64,000 bases of DNA from CAVXXD01 sp963765625 (GTDB taxonomy: Bacteria; Actinomycetota; Geothermincolia; Geothermincolales; Geothermincolaceae), in NCBI GenBank assembly GCA_963765625.1, contig CAVXXD010000012.1, forward strand, positions 124,001-188,000. The letters run 5' to 3'. Made by a program: the position numbers and the translations under genes. Under the pieces are notes generated by a model. It saw only the letters and a list, made by a program, of their open reading frames with translations. It had not been told where the DNA came from and made no database searches. Positions 54,465-63,561 of this stretch are shown in pieces. Position 1 is the first letter of the stretch. Each line of letters starts with the position of its first letter.

Positions 54465-55559
54465 ATGAAGAGCATGAGACTGTGCAGGGAGTGCGGCTTT
54501 TCCAGGGCACTGGCGCGAACGGCTAACTGGAACTCCAGCGGCACCATCACCGTGGTCACCAACCCCAATTCCCGTATCATACTCATGGAATCGGACACTT
54601 ACACCCAGCTCTTCGACCGCCTGGGCGACTACCTGGGCACGTCCATCCAGCGTGTCGTCTTCGAGGCCATGCGCACCGCCACCGCTTCATCCATCGAATC
54701 AGTGCTCGGGGCCCCATGAAAGCGCTCCGGTGGATGCCGTTCGGCAAGCGGATCATGGTGACTTTCTTCTGCCGCCTTTCCTTCTGGCTGGGCGAAGGTT
54801 ACGCCAGGACCATCACCTATCGCAAGGGCAAGGTCGGCCGGGCGATAATACGCAACCCCTATCACCGGGAGATGATGGCCGCCACCGTGGTGGGGTCCTT
54901 CGAGGCTCTTGAGCGGAGGTCCTTCAGCTATACCTGGGAAGATGTGGACGGCGATGATGTCATCCGTATTAACCCGGCCGTGGAAGGCACCGACCCCGAC
55001 CTGGCCCAGCGCCTGGCTTATACCCCGCCCCAGCCCAAACCGGGCAGGCGTATCTGGGAATGCTGTCCCAGGTGCGGCGCGCCGCTCGGCCCTGGGCTAC
55101 CTGGAGTGGCGGAAGGACCGGGGGGAGATCATCGACTCCCGCACCGGCTACCGCATGGTCTTTCTTCCCCTGCATGCTTCCCATGTGGTCTTCCGGGAGC
55201 TGGAAGTCGAGCTGGGCAAGGACATCTACCCGGTTATAGAGGACACGCAGTAGGAGACTCTCCCTGCGCAACATCCGCGCCGAGTTCATCGAGACCGGCC
55301 TGGCCGGCACCAACGTCAAAAGAGACGTTCTCTACCGCGAGGTGCTCGACTCTCTGCCCCTTGAGCGGCCTGGGCAACCCGGTGGAATACGAGGCCGCCG
55401 ACGGCCGGCTGTCCGTCACCCTGGAGAACCCCTTCAACGAATATCTTGATAGCCGGCCACCTCCGCGCCCTGTTCGAGCTGGGGGAGGGGAGGAAGGCCG
55501 TTGCCGGCTGGGAGCTGGTCGACCCCTTCACGATGGCCATCGAGATGGTGGCGGAATAG
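54465..55559 (+). CDS. Double zinc-knuckle/V4R-like protein, paralogue C, frame breaks
   Basis: About 363 residues when corrected. Half 1: MKSMRLCRECGFSRALARTA, NSSGTITVVTN, RIILMESDTYTQLFDRLGDY, RVVFEAMRTATASSIES, then after a break near 54716, VGRAIIRNPYHREMMAATVV and GSFEALERRSFSYTW. Half 2: ECCPRCGAPLALGYLEWRKD (break near 55085), GEIIDSRTGYRMVFLPL, VVFRELEVELGKDIYPV, a break near 55250, RDVLYREVLDSLPL, GLGNPVEYEAADGRLSVTLE and NPFNEYLIAGHLRALFELGE. The FAD-enzyme gene starts nine bases after the stop, so the two are probably co-transcribed. Function unknown. Confidence 0.78.
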
Positions 55560-55568
55560 GAGGGAACT

Positions 55569-56931
55569 GTGCCGGAAGAGTTCGACGCATTAGTGGTGGG
55601 AGCGGGTACGGCGGGTACGTACTTCGCCTGGAGGCTGGCCTGCCAGGGCTACTCCGTGGCCGTCCTGGACAAGGACCCGCGTGACCGGGTAGGGGCCCGC
55701 CTGGACATCTTCCATTTCGACAGCATCCGCTTCGCCGAGTTCAGCGTTCCCCCGCCGGAGCCGGCTCGGAAGAACTGGTCGCGACGCACGCGGATGGCCA
55801 GGACCATCTCCCCCGGTGGCGGCATCGTCAAGCTGGCGGAGTTCGAGATCCAGCGTCATGCGCCTGCCGTTCTTTTTGAAACGCCTGCACACCATGGCCG
55901 GGGAGGCCGGGGTACGCATCATAGACCGCTGCGCCTTCCGCGAGCCTCTACTGGAGGATGGCCGGGTGGCCGGGGTCAAGGCCGTGCGGGACGGGGCCGA
56001 GATGGATTTTCGGGCGCGCCTGACGGTGGACGCCTCCGGGACGGCCTGCGCCGTCCGCTCCGCTCTTCCCGCCTCCCTCGGCGTCGAGACCTTCGGCCTG
56101 GGTCCGTCCGACGTGCTCTTCGTCACCCTCCGCTACATCCGCTGGATAGGAGCCACGGGCCCTGCACCCTCGCGGGCTCAACGTCTGGCCGTACTACAAG
56201 GTCTTCTGCAACCCCTGCTACTCGGAGCAAGAGGCCATCCTGGGGGTGGGGCAGCCTGGTTCCTATGATTGCGCCGACGCGGCCCTGGAGGAGTTTCTCG
56301 GCAGAGGCGCCCTTCCCGCCTTACGAAGTGACGAAGGCGGAAAGAGGCGTCACCCCCTACCGCCGCCCGCCCTTCTCGCTGGTGGGGGAGGGGTTCGTCT
56401 GCCTGGGGGATGCCGCCTGCGTCACCAAGCCCTTCTCCGGGGAAGGGATCACCGCCGCGTGGACGCTGTCGCGCGCTGGCGGCGGAGACGGCCGGCCATG
56501 CCCTGAAGAGGGGGAATGCCCCGGGCATCGAAGACCTCTGGGAGATCAACACGCGCTACTTCCGGGGCCAGGGGGCCAAGTTCGCCGGACTGCTGGCGCA
56601 GATACCCGGGGCGGCTGACATCAGGCCGGAGGAGATGGAGTACCTCTTCGAAAAGGACATCATCTTCAACGGCCGCGACATCACCGCGGTCACCCGCGAC
56701 TACGAGCTGACGCCTTCTCCATGGGAGATAGCGAGGATGGCGGGATGGCTGGCGTGGGGAGCGGCGTCCCGCCGTTTCTCCCTGCGCAGCCTGCGTGACC
56801 TGCTCTCCTCGGTGGCCGCGGCGGACCGCGTCGCCCGCCATTACCGCGTCTACCCGGAGGACCCGGCGGGCTTTTCCGCCTGGAGGGAACGCGCCGCCGC
56901 CCTCTGGGCTTCCGCCGGACTGGGCGGATAG
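55569..56931 (+). CDS. Geranylgeranyl-reductase-family FAD enzyme, frame breaks
   Basis: About 450 residues when corrected. GTG start at 55569 with GGAGGGAA before it. FDALVVGAGTAGTYFAWRLA is the FAD-binding motif; then GGGIVKLAEFEIQRH, FLKRLHTMAGEAGVRIIDRC, ARLTVDASGTACAVRSALP, GVTPYRRPPFSLVGEGFVCL, GDAACVTKPFSGEGITAAWT (the second FAD motif) and a helical C-terminus. Breaks are near 55765, 55810, 55860, 56155, 56255, 56305 and 56475. The family includes flavoproteins that reduce isoprenoid chains or oxidise other lipids. It follows paralogue C of the zinc-knuckle family directly, a link that may be functional. Confidence 0.83.
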
Positions 56932-56988
56932 CATTGAAGAAAGGAACGTGAGCGTGGCCCTGGACCACTCCTGAAAGATCCGGAGGTG

Positions 56989-57774
56989 ATGGACACGAAC
57001 GCACAAGATGCGAAAGGACCGGCCGTGGAGGCACGGCAACTGGTCAAGCGATTCGGCAGGTTTACCGCCGTCGACCGCCTGGAGCTGGAGGTGCCGCGCG
57101 GCCTGGTCTACGGCCTGCTCGGCCCCAACGGGTCTGGAAAGACCACCACCATCCGCATGATGTGCGGCCTGGCCAGGCCCACCGCCGGCGAAGTGCTGGT
57201 GCTGGGGCGGAGCATGCCCGACCGCGAAGTGGCCGCATCCCTCGGCTACATGCCGCAGGAGACCGCCATCTATCCGGGGATAACCGTCCGGCAGAACCTC
57301 CGCTTCTTTGGAAGAATCTACGGAATGTCAAAAGAAGAGATCGAGGAGCGGGGGGCCGAGCTGCTGGCCTTCATCAACCTGGAGAAGTGGCGCGACGAGC
57401 TGGTGGGCAACCTCTCCGGCGGCATGAAGCACCGCGTCTCCCTGGCCTGCTCCATGCTCCACCGCCCCTCCCTGCTGGTTCTGGACGAGCCCACGGTGGG
57501 GGTGGACCCGGAACTGCGCTCCACCTTCTGGGACTACTTCGCTTCCCTGCGGGACGGCGGTACCACCATCCTCATCACCACCCACTACATGGACGAGGCC
57601 AGCCACTGCGACCGCATCGGCTTCCTGCGGAACGGCCGCCTGATGGCCGAGGGCACTCCGCGGGAGATGCTGGACGGGGTCGGCGTCTCCAGCCTGGAGG
57701 ACGCCTTCCTGGAATATGCCCGCCGGTCGAAGCCCGGCACCGGCGGAGGGAGCGGAGAAGATGAAGAGGTTTAA
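56989..57774 (+). CDS. ABC-2 transporter ATP-binding protein (DrrA/NatA type)
   Basis: A 261-residue ATPase. Walker A is GPNGSGKTTTIRMM (about residues 45-53), the Q-loop MPQETAIYPG, the signature NLSGGMKHRVSLACSML (LSGGM, near 141), Walker B LLVLDEPTVGVDP and the His loop ILITTHYMDEA. The region LSGGM..RVSLA and the final SLEDAFLEYAR are typical of the drug and Na+ exporters DrrA/NatA. ATG 56989 is used; a GTG one codon earlier is also possible. The last 14 bases overlap the permease gene. Confidence 0.93.
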   Translation: MDTNAQDAKGPAVEARQLVKRFGRFTAVDRLELEVPRGLVYGLLGPNGSGKTTTIRMMCGLARPTAGEVLVLGRSMPDREVAASLGYMPQETAIYPGITVRQNLRFFGRIYGMSKEEIEERGAELLAFINLEKWRDELVGNLSGGMKHRVSLACSMLHRPSLLVLDEPTVGVDPELRSTFWDYFASLRDGGTTILITTHYMDEASHCDRIGFLRNGRLMAEGTPREMLDGVGVSSLEDAFLEYARRSKPGTGGGSGEDEEV

Positions 57775-58886
57775 GTACTTCAAGCCGCTCGCGGTCACCC
57801 GGCGCATCTTCGCCGACATGCGCAACGACCGGCGCACCCTGGCGCTGATCTTCATCGCGCCCATCTTCGCCATGTTCGTCTTCGGCTTGGCTTTCTCCGG
57901 CGACGTCAAGGACGTCAGCATCGTCGTGGTCGATAATGACGGCGGGATGCTCTCGGCCGCCATCATCGCCAACCTCGACCAGGAGGTGCTGGAGATAACC
58001 TACGCCGATTCGGAGGAGGGCGCCGTGGCCATGGTCGAGCACGGAGACGCTTACGGGGTGATCGTCTTCCCGCAAGACTTCACCGCCAGCGCCCTGGCCA
58101 AGTCCCAGGACCCGGCCGCCACCGGCGACACCACCATCGTCCTGCGCCTGGACAAGAGCAACATCAACGTGGCCAACGCGGTCAGGGCGCACCTTCAACG
58201 CCGCCTTGCTCGCCACCATGGAGGAGATGGGACGGCAGCAGCCGGTCAGCGTGGATATGGACAACGCCATCTACGGGCAGAACGCGCGCTTCATGGATTT
58301 CTTCGTCCCCGGCATCATGGCCTTCGTGGTGTTCATCCTCTCCACCATGCTCACCCTGCTGGCTTTCGTGGGGGAGAAAACCGGTGGCACCCTGGACCGC
58401 CTGCTGGCGACGCCGCTCTCGGAGGGCGGCATCGTGCTGGGTTACGCGGCCGCCTTCAGCGTCACCGGCACTTTGCAGGCCCTGCTGCTGCTGGGCATCG
58501 GCATCGTGGTCTTCGACATCACCGTGGTGGGAAACGTTTTCTACGCCTTCATAGCCGTGGCCCTGCTGGCGGTGGTCTCCCAGGCCCTGGGGATACTCCT
58601 GTCCAGCCTGGCCAAGCGGGAGGCCCAGGCCATCCAGTTCTTCCCCTTCCTGATACTGCCGGCCTTCCTGCTGGCCGGGGTGTTCTGGCCGGTGGAGGCC
58701 ATCCCCTCCTGGCTGCGCCCCTTCTCCTACCTGGTGCCGCCCTACTACGCCGTTGACGCCAACCGCGCGGTGATGCTCAAGGGCTGGGGCATCGGCCAGA
58801 TCTGGCTTGACTACGTGGCCTTAGCCGCCTTCGCCGCTGCCTTCCTCGGCCTCGCGGTGGTCCTGCTCAAGCGCAGGAAGAATTGA
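57761..58886 (+). CDS. ABC-2 type permease, one frame break
   Basis: About 375 residues when corrected. Starts MKRFKYFKPLAVTRRIFADM, then a membrane segment (LALIFIAPIFAMFVFGLAF), an extracytoplasmic domain (VSIVVVDNDGGMLSAAI, GVIVFPQDFTASALA), a break near 58193, and five more membrane segments from FFVPGIMAFVVFILSTMLT. GGTLDRLLATPLS and ILPAFLLAGVFWPVEAIPSW are typical of the ABC-2/YhgE-DrrB type (linearmycin, MDR, Na+ exporters). It partners the overlapping ATPase. The break is a single base in an otherwise clean region. Confidence 0.88.
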
Positions 58887-58921
58887 CCCAGTTCAACATC
58901 GCGCACGTAGGAAACGATCGG

Positions 58922-58954
58922 GAGATTGGACCGCAAGTGGTCTGCCCCAATCTC
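58922..58954. terminator. Hairpin between convergent permease and heliorhodopsin genes
   Basis: GAGATTGG and CCAATCTC form an eight-base perfect stem around a 17-base loop that holds a small ACC/GGT inner pairing. It lies in the 66-base gap and touches the stop codon of the heliorhodopsin gene. No T-run follows on either side, so termination is only a guess. Confidence 0.4.
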
Positions 58955-59738
58955 ACCGCAGCGTGCCGGCGAATACCTGCCAGGCCAGGGCGGACTTGGC
59001 CGCCAGGCTGAGGATGATGTAGACCTTCTCCCCGAAGAGGTAGTCCCGCCAGGGCCCCACCTTCTTGTACTGCAGCACCATGTTGATGGCAAAACAGTTG
59101 AAGAAGATGAACAGCGAGACCATGATGCCGTAGACGAAACCGGGCACCGCGTTGGTGGAATCGGCTGCCGCCGAGATGAAGTAGAGGAATATAATCACCC
59201 AGGGGATGGCGCCGGCGATGCACCCGAAGATGAAAGCGGTCCAGTCGGTGCGCTCGGTGGTCTGGTTGTGCAGCTCCATCATCCAGCCGAACAGTATCAT
59301 CATGGCGTTGAGGAAGAAGAGCAGGATCAGGGTGGGGAGGTCGTAGATGCCGGAGAGCATGGCGATGACTACGATCATCAGCGACGCCGTGACCGAGTAC
59401 TCCATCCAGCGCCCGTAGTTGGCCCCTCGCTTGAGGTTGCGCACGTACCAGCCGTTGATGCGGGGCGCCGCCATGAGCAGCAGGGCGATGCCGCTCAACA
59501 ACAGGAACAGGGCTACCATCGGGCCCACCCGCAGCTCGGTCACCACTCTCAGTACGCTGTTGTTCATCCCCTTGGAAGTTGTCTCGCTCAGGTAGCTGGT
59601 GGTGAGCGGCAGCTTGAAGCTGCTCGACATGACCAGCATCAGAACCGCCTCCACCAGCAGGACACACCCCACCACCAGGTTCCAGATGCGCAGCTTGCGG
59701 AACACTCCCAGCTTCTCAGGTACGGTCGTCTCGCTCAT
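58953..59738 (-). CDS. Heliorhodopsin
   Basis: A 261-residue, seven-helix protein. The retinal lysine is K248 in YIILSLAAKSALAWQVFAGT, and the counterion is E113 in WMEYSVTASLMIVVIAMLSG; the same motifs carry K241 and E107 in the type protein 48C12. Further hallmarks are HNQTTERTDWTAFIFG, GCIAGAIPWVIIFLYF, PGFVYGIMVSLFIFFNCFAI and WRDYLFGEKVY. Heliorhodopsins bind retinal, face inside-out relative to other rhodopsins, have slow photocycles, and do not pump ions; their signalling role is under study. AAGGAGG lies six bases before the ATG at 59738. It is divergent from the TMEM175-type gene. No carotenoid-cleaving or retinal synthesis gene is in this window. Confidence 0.95.
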   Translation of the reverse strand: MSETTVPEKLGVFRKLRIWNLVVGCVLLVEAVLMLVMSSSFKLPLTTSYLSETTSKGMNNSVLRVVTELRVGPMVALFLLLSGIALLLMAAPRINGWYVRNLKRGANYGRWMEYSVTASLMIVVIAMLSGIYDLPTLILLFFLNAMMILFGWMMELHNQTTERTDWTAFIFGCIAGAIPWVIIFLYFISAAADSTNAVPGFVYGIMVSLFIFFNCFAINMVLQYKKVGPWRDYLFGEKVYIILSLAAKSALAWQVFAGTLR

Positions 59739-59899
59739 CCAGGCCTCCTTTTGGTCCGTTCGTAGTCGTGGCTCAACGGCGTTTCTGCACTGCCCTTATT
59801 ATTCCCCATTTTCGTCAGAAATCCACATGTGTCGCCGCCGGAGCCTGAGGGTGTGAAAACATGACCCAAACTCCGCCGTCTTCGGGGTAGAATAGTAAC

Positions 59900-60583
59900 A
59901 TGGAGGAGAACAACCAGGACACGATGAGTCCCGCCGGCAACGGCCGGACGGGAATGGAGCGCATCGACAGTTTCAGCGACGCCGTCTTCGCGGTGGCCAT
60001 CACCCTGCTCATCCTGACCATCGACGTTCCTGATGTCGCGAGAGAATTCGCCGACCAGAAACTGCCATCCGCCCTGGGGGACATGTACCCCAGGTTCTTC
60101 GGATACGTCCTGAGCTTCTTGATCGTCGGTGTTTTCTGGATGCGCCATCACGAGCTGTTCCGCTACATCCGGAAGTACGACAAACGCCTGATCTGGCTCA
60201 ACCATCTCTTCCTGATGTGCGTCGTCTTCCTCCCCTTTACCACCGAGCTGATGAGCACCTACGAGAACAGCCGCTGGGCCACGGGATTCTACGCCGTCAG
60301 CCTGGGGCTCTGCTCGCTGGTGTTGGCCGCGCTGTGGTGGTACGCCACCTTCCGCCACGACCTTTCGGCCGGCTCTCTGCCGGTGGGTTTGAACAAGGAC
60401 GCCACCTATTCCGCCCTGGCCGCGACGGTGGTATTCCTCCTCTCCCTGGCCCTGCTTCCCGTCAGCATCCCGGCGGCCAAATATTTCTGGATATCGCTCT
60501 GGCCCATCTCAGCCATCATCGGACGCAGGTACAATCCCAGGCCGAAGAAAGCACGGCGGGGCGAGGTGAAGATGGGTGACTAA
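59900..60583 (+). CDS. TMEM175/DUF1211-family potassium channel homologue
   Basis: A 227-residue protein with six membrane segments, the single-repeat bacterial form of TMEM175. The signature RIDSFSDAVFAVAITLLILT (RxxxFSD in helix 1) is intact, followed by YVLSFLIVGVFWMRHHELFR, LIWLNHLFLMCVVFLPFTTE and two later helices. Four copies form a K+-selective channel in known bacterial homologues. TAGAAT at 59888-59893 lies six bases before the ATG and no ribosome-binding site is seen, which suggests a leaderless transcript. Divergent from the heliorhodopsin gene; overlaps the next gene by eight bases. Confidence 0.92.
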   Translation: MEENNQDTMSPAGNGRTGMERIDSFSDAVFAVAITLLILTIDVPDVAREFADQKLPSALGDMYPRFFGYVLSFLIVGVFWMRHHELFRYIRKYDKRLIWLNHLFLMCVVFLPFTTELMSTYENSRWATGFYAVSLGLCSLVLAALWWYATFRHDLSAGSLPVGLNKDATYSALAATVVFLLSLALLPVSIPAAKYFWISLWPISAIIGRRYNPRPKKARRGEVKMGD

Positions 60584-61630
60584 GAAGGCCGCGATCCCTT
60601 CGAGGCGGAAAAAGATCTACCTTAACGGCTTTTTCGTCCTGGCCGCCCTGGCCGTGCTGCTCCCCATCCATTTCAACCTCGTCTACGAGCCGGTTACGGA
60701 ACGCAACGGCCAGCTGGTGGAAGCCATCCAGCGACGGGCGGATATCCGGCCGTCGCAGTTCATCTTCGGGGTCTGCGGCGACAGCAGGGAATCGCGTTCC
60801 GTCTTCGAGAACATCCTGCGCAACCTGGAATGGGACGACACCGCCTTCTGTGTCCACCTCGGTGACGGGACCCACGGGCAGGACCTGACCTCGTACGCTT
60901 TCTTCCTCCGCCAGCTCGAGTTGCTGGAGAAACCAATGCTCGTGGTCCCCGGCGAAAGCGAAACGGGGAGCGAGAAGGGGGAGTCCAATTTCGCCGGGAT
61001 ATTCGGCCCGGGCTACTACTCCTTCGTGGCGGGTGAATGCTGTTTCATAATGCTGGACGACCACTCCGGTGAAGGTATCGATACCGAGCAGGAGCGCTGG
61101 CTCCAGGGGGAACTGGATAAGGGGATGGGATGCCTGGCGCGCTTCGTCTTTCTCCACCACCCCCTCTTCGACCCGCCGGGTAGCCAGCCAGGGGCAGCCT
61201 TGAAGGACGCCGCCGCGGCCCAGCGGCTCCAGGACCTCTTCGACCAGTACCAGGTCAGCATGGTCTTCGCCTCTCACTCCCAGGGTTTTTTCCAGGGCGC
61301 CTGGGGGCCTACGCCCTATGTGGTCACCGGGGGAGGCGGGAGCCCCATCGACGAGGTGGACATGAACAACCGCTTCTACAACTACGTGAAGGTACTGGTC
61401 AACCCGGACAGCGTCGATTACGAAGTAGTCAGGGTCGACCCGCCTGCATCACCGGGCAGGGATGCCTGGCTCTACAGCTACGGCCTCCACACCTACGGCT
61501 TTTTCGCGGTGTGGTTCTGGTACGACCTGTTCCTGCTGGCGGTGGTGGCGGGGCTGGCCACTGCCCTGGTGCATGCCGTCCGCCGGTCCCGCCGCAAGCC
61601 CGGGCCTGAAACCGTACCTGGGAGGAGTAA
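60576..61630 (+). CDS. Membrane-anchored metallophosphoesterase-like protein with degenerate motifs
   Basis: About 350 residues. A basic start (SRRKKIYLNGFFVLAALAVL) and one membrane anchor precede a calcineurin-like domain outside the cell: FIFGVCGDSRESRSVF, FCVHLGDGTHG, MLVVPGESETGS, VFLHHPLFDPPG, VFASHSQGFF. The usual GNHD is PGESE and the usual GHxH is SHSQ, so metal binding is probably lost or changed. A second membrane segment (FWYDLFLLAVVAGLATALVH) and RRSRRKPGP end it inside. As given, the frame stays open into the next gene; a stop at 61628 in another frame and a strong SD site there suggest two genes. GTG start at 60576, overlapping the TMEM175-type stop. Confidence 0.75.
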
Positions 61631-61643
61631 AGGAGGAGGGGAT

Positions 61644-62451
61644 ATGGGAAGAGGCAGATGGCAGATCGAACACCTGGTGATGCGCCCCATCAACTGGCGC
61701 TGGTTCGAAGCGCTGGCCCCGTCGGCGCGCTTCGGCTGGATCAAACGCCTGATCCCCTGGTATCGCGACAACGAGTTGAACGTCTATTTCCTCGCCGTCA
61801 ACCAGGACATCCAGCTGGACGAAGGCACCCCCATGCCCGTCGAGATCATCTACGAACTGATCGATCGTGCCAGCCACCGGGTCATCGTCGACAAGTGCCT
61901 CTGCCGCGCCACCCTGGGCTGCGAGAACTACCCCTCCGACATCGGTTGCCTGATGATGGGCAACTCCGCCCTGGAGATCTCCCCGGACTTCAGCCGCGAA
62001 GTCTCACCTGAGGAAGCGAAGGAGCACGTCCGCCGGGCGGCGGAAGCGGGGCTGATCCCCTTCTGCGGTAAGGCGCGGGTGGACAACCTGGTCTTCGGGA
62101 TAAGGAACAAGAAGCAGCTGCTCTCGGTCTGCTTCTGCTGCGAGTGCTGCAGCATCTCCCGCTTCGCCCGCTACGTCCCGCCGGCCATGCGCTCCGGCAA
62201 CCTCAACGTGCTGGAGGGCATCGATGTGGAGGTGGGGGAGAAGTGCAACGGCTGCGGCAACTGCGTCGATGCCTGCTTCCTCAAGGTGATCGAGGCTGGA
62301 AGGGGAGCGGGCGGTCATCGGCGAGGGGTGCGTGGCCTGCGGGCGTTGCGCCAAGGCCTGCCGGCGCCACGCCGTCACCATCTCCCTCTCCAACCCCGGG
62401 CTGGTGGAAGAGGTCTGCGACCGTATCGAGACCCTGGTCGACTACCGCTGA
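61644..62451 (+). CDS. Cysteine-rich protein with two [4Fe-4S] ferredoxin motifs, one frame break
   Basis: About 268 residues. ATG 61644 follows AAAGGAGGAGGGG, a very strong site. The N-terminal half has WRWFEALAPSARFGWIKRLI, then CLCRATLGCENYPSDIGCLM, a cysteine pattern seen in ferredoxin-type proteins of anaerobes, followed by CFCCECC. The C-terminal half carries EKCNGCGNCVDACFLKVI and, after an extra G near 62297, GEGCVACGRCAKACRRHAVT, giving two classic clusters. The ending EEVCDRIETLVDYR overlaps the convergent paralogue D by ten bases. Likely an electron carrier or redox-sensing protein in the cytoplasm. Partner unknown. Confidence 0.82.
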
Positions 62452-63530
62452 GGCGCGGCCGGCTCCAGCCGGAACCGCAGTGTCTGCCTGTCGACCCATT
62501 TCCAGTCGACTTCGGGGACGACGCCCTCACTGCACTCGTACAGGGCGCTGAGGAAGCCGGCCAGCACCTGCTCGTTGAAGGGGTTCTCGATGGTCACACT
62601 GAACCTTTCCCCTTCGATGGAATGCTCCACCGGGTTGCCCTGTCCGCGCAGGGCGAGGGTCTCCAGCACCTGGCGGTAGAGTTCCTGCCGGGGCAGGGGC
62701 TCACTGTGCCGCCGCTCGGACAGGAATTGCTCCCAGATGTGGCGGATGAAGAAAGCCCGCTCGGTGTCGACCACGATCTGGGCGAAATCGGGCCCCACCT
62801 CGCGCGACAGTTTCTCCAGCACCATCTTGCAGGAGTAGAAATCTATGAAGACCATGCGCACGCCCCGCCTGAGGTCCATGATGACCCCCTCTTCCTCCAT
62901 CCACTTGAGGTCACGCAGGGCCAGGGGTTTGTCGCAGCGGGGGCAGCGGTCGAAACGGCGGTTGCCGGGTTTCAGGGGGATAAAGTCCGGGTGGGCCCGC
63001 TCCTTCCTGCCGATGGCCCCCGGCTCCGGCTCAGCGAAAAGGTAATCCTCGTTGCCCCTCTTCTGCCATTCATAACGGTAGGGGACCCCCTCCAGCGTCT
63101 CCATGGCCCCCATGATGTTGGCGACCATCAACTCCCGATCGTAGGGGTTGCGGATGACGCCCCCCGACGACCTGCCCGGGTTGTAATCGAAGCTGTTGCT
63201 GTAACACTGGCCGGTCAATATGGCGAAGCGGTCGAGGAACCTGCTGGAGAAACGCTTGAAGGGCTTCTTCAGGCCGAGGCCCCAGGCGAGTTCGGTCAGG
63301 GCGATGTCGATCACCAGGCTGGAGACGTCGCGCTGGGTCTCGAAGACCATGCGGCGTACCGGTTGTTCCAGTTCGTCTTCGATGGCATCGATCAACCTGG
63401 TCAGGAAGTCGGCCTCGATCATGATGACCCGGAAGTTTTCCTGCTGGCGGCTGATGACGCTGCCGTTTTCGTTCCACTGCAGGATACGGCCGAGCAGGGC
63501 CGGAAAACCACAGACTTTACATTTATGCAC
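62442..63530 (-). CDS. Double zinc-knuckle/V4R-like protein, paralogue D (intact)
   Basis: A 362-residue protein with GTG start at 63530. Half 1: HKCKVCGFPALLGRILQW, ENGSVISRQ, RVIMIEADFLTRLIDAIEDE, MVFETQRDVSSLVID, VIRNPYDRELMVANIMGAME, VPYRYEW. Half 2: DRCPRCDKPLALRDLKW, EEGVIMDLRRGVRMVFIDF, MVLEKLSREVGPDFAQIVVD, RGQGNPVEHSIEGERFSVTI and ENPFNEQVLAGFLSALYECS. The halves are clearly duplicates of each other. It lies directly upstream of, and on the same strand as, paralogue E's 3' end, from which it is separated by 31 bases. The two are very similar in the shared part. Confidence 0.8.
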   Translation of the reverse strand: MHKCKVCGFPALLGRILQWNENGSVISRQQENFRVIMIEADFLTRLIDAIEDELEQPVRRMVFETQRDVSSLVIDIALTELAWGLGLKKPFKRFSSRFLDRFAILTGQCYSNSFDYNPGRSSGGVIRNPYDRELMVANIMGAMETLEGVPYRYEWQKRGNEDYLFAEPEPGAIGRKERAHPDFIPLKPGNRRFDRCPRCDKPLALRDLKWMEEEGVIMDLRRGVRMVFIDFYSCKMVLEKLSREVGPDFAQIVVDTERAFFIRHIWEQFLSERRHSEPLPRQELYRQVLETLALRGQGNPVEHSIEGERFSVTIENPFNEQVLAGFLSALYECSEGVVPEVDWKWVDRQTLRFRLEPAAPQR

Positions 63531-63561
63531 TCGAGATCACCCTCTCATTCTCAATCCGTCC

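Noticed and set aside
21631..56931. Calling the frameshifted genes pseudogenes
   Set aside because: All conserved motifs remain after single-base corrections, there are few or no in-frame stops or missense losses, and the breaks come in patches; sequence error is more likely.
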